From: UMGS1649 sp045651205
GTDB taxonomy: Bacteria; Bacillota; Clostridia; TANB77; CAG-465
DNA: 22,311 nucleotides
Direction of reading: 5' to 3'
Assembly: GCA_045651205.1 (NCBI GenBank)
Contig: JAZRSA010000016.1
Location: 1 to 22,311 of the forward strand
Positions 21,953-22,311 of this stretch are shown one piece after another. Each line of letters starts with the position of its first letter. Position 1 is the first letter of the stretch. The translations under genes and the position numbers were made by a program. The notes under the pieces were generated by a model. It was not told the DNA's origin and did no database searches. It saw nothing but the letters and a program-made list of their open reading frames with translations.

Positions 21953-22311
21953 CTTTTAGTATCTGTACGTTTATATGTTTGAGATTTTTACACAGTTTTA
22001 AATCGTGCTTGCATACTGCATACATACTAACTATAAATAAAAGGACATTACCTCCGAACATAATCCATCCTTGGTAATATAAATAATATACAGCAAAAAG
22101 TATAGCTGCTAAAACTGATGAAAGTCTTATATACAACATGTTAGATTGCCACATGCAATATGTTCTAATAACAGAAGCTATAGTGGGAACAATGGATATA
22201 GAACCATTCCATGTATATATACAATTAAATATAATAACGGCTTCAAATAAAAGCAGCATGCAAAAGTAAAGCAAGTTACTAAATTTTTCTTTTAATGCAA
22301 ATAAATACGTG
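21945..22311 (-). CDS. YgjV-like inner membrane protein (N-terminus cut by the window end)
   Basis: The frame is open from the stop at 21945 through to the window edge at 22311, so the start codon is outside. At least 121 codons are visible. The protein has three or four hydrophobic helices and the pattern ...VPTIASVIRTYCMWQSN...IRLSSVLAAILFAVYYLYYQGW..., then a short charged tail. That matches the YgjV membrane family (Imp-YgjV), which is of unknown function. A TTG at 22274 could be mistaken for a start, but the upstream codons (TYLFALKEKFSN) fit the family better. Confidence 0.7.
   Translation of the reverse strand, partial: TYLFALKEKFSNLLYFCMLLLFEAVIIFNCIYTWNGSISIVPTIASVIRTYCMWQSNMLYIRLSSVLAAILFAVYYLYYQGWIMFGGNVLLFIVSMYAVCKHDLKLCKNLKHINVQILKEK

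Overview
The window is AT-rich, uses TGG for Trp and AGA heavily for Arg, and has strong AGGAGG-type ribosome sites. It carries the hrcA-grpE-dnaK-dnaJ heat-shock operon behind a CIRCE operator. This points to a low-GC Bacillota, most likely an uncultured Clostridia lineage. The species cannot be named from this sequence.

Layout: (1) 1-1094, a pilin-like surface protein with a BspA-type leucine-rich tail. (2) 1140-1661, cysE. (3) 1697-6545, two CIRCE palindromes, then hrcA, grpE, dnaK and dnaJ. (4) 6460-8934, a rearranged locus between dnaJ and rsmE. It is a tandem duplication whose unit is [dnaJ 3' end - pilin-like gene - 5' end of a YcxB-like gene]. The junction is a chimeric in-frame ORF. 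A 240-bp insert in the second copy carries its own promoter, a short ORF with an (AC)9 tract, and a terminator placed directly before the second pilin-like gene. (5) 8811-10066, ycxB-like and rsmE. (6) 10068-13337, a PAP2-related membrane protein, a membrane-anchored solute-binding protein with a very basic tail, and a membrane protein with a putative transglutaminase-like triad. (7) 13422-13498, tRNA-Arg(TCT). (8) 13626-15008 on the minus strand, an nfeD-stomatin operon. (9) 15129-18758, an operon of a GH18/YaaH-like membrane protein that lacks its catalytic Glu plus two more pilin-like proteins. (10) rpsO with a structured leader, a P2A Ca2+-ATPase, and the 3' part of a convergent YgjV-like gene cut by the window end.

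Five genes encode proteins with a prepilin-like N-terminus: Lys/Arg-Gly, then a hydrophobic helix. None has the Glu at +5 usual in major type IV pilins. Their N-terminal modules are conserved while their C-terminal modules differ (leucine-rich repeat, Ig-like, DUF6273-like), which suggests a family of surface-display proteins with swappable ends. No assembly ATPase, prepilin peptidase or platform protein is in the window.

The most interesting region is 7320-7840. There a duplication scar, a retained promoter, a covarying duplicated terminator, and a dinucleotide-repeat ORF whose alternative frame ends exactly at a terminator suggest a phase-variable leader controlling a pilin-like gene. This is inference and would need testing.
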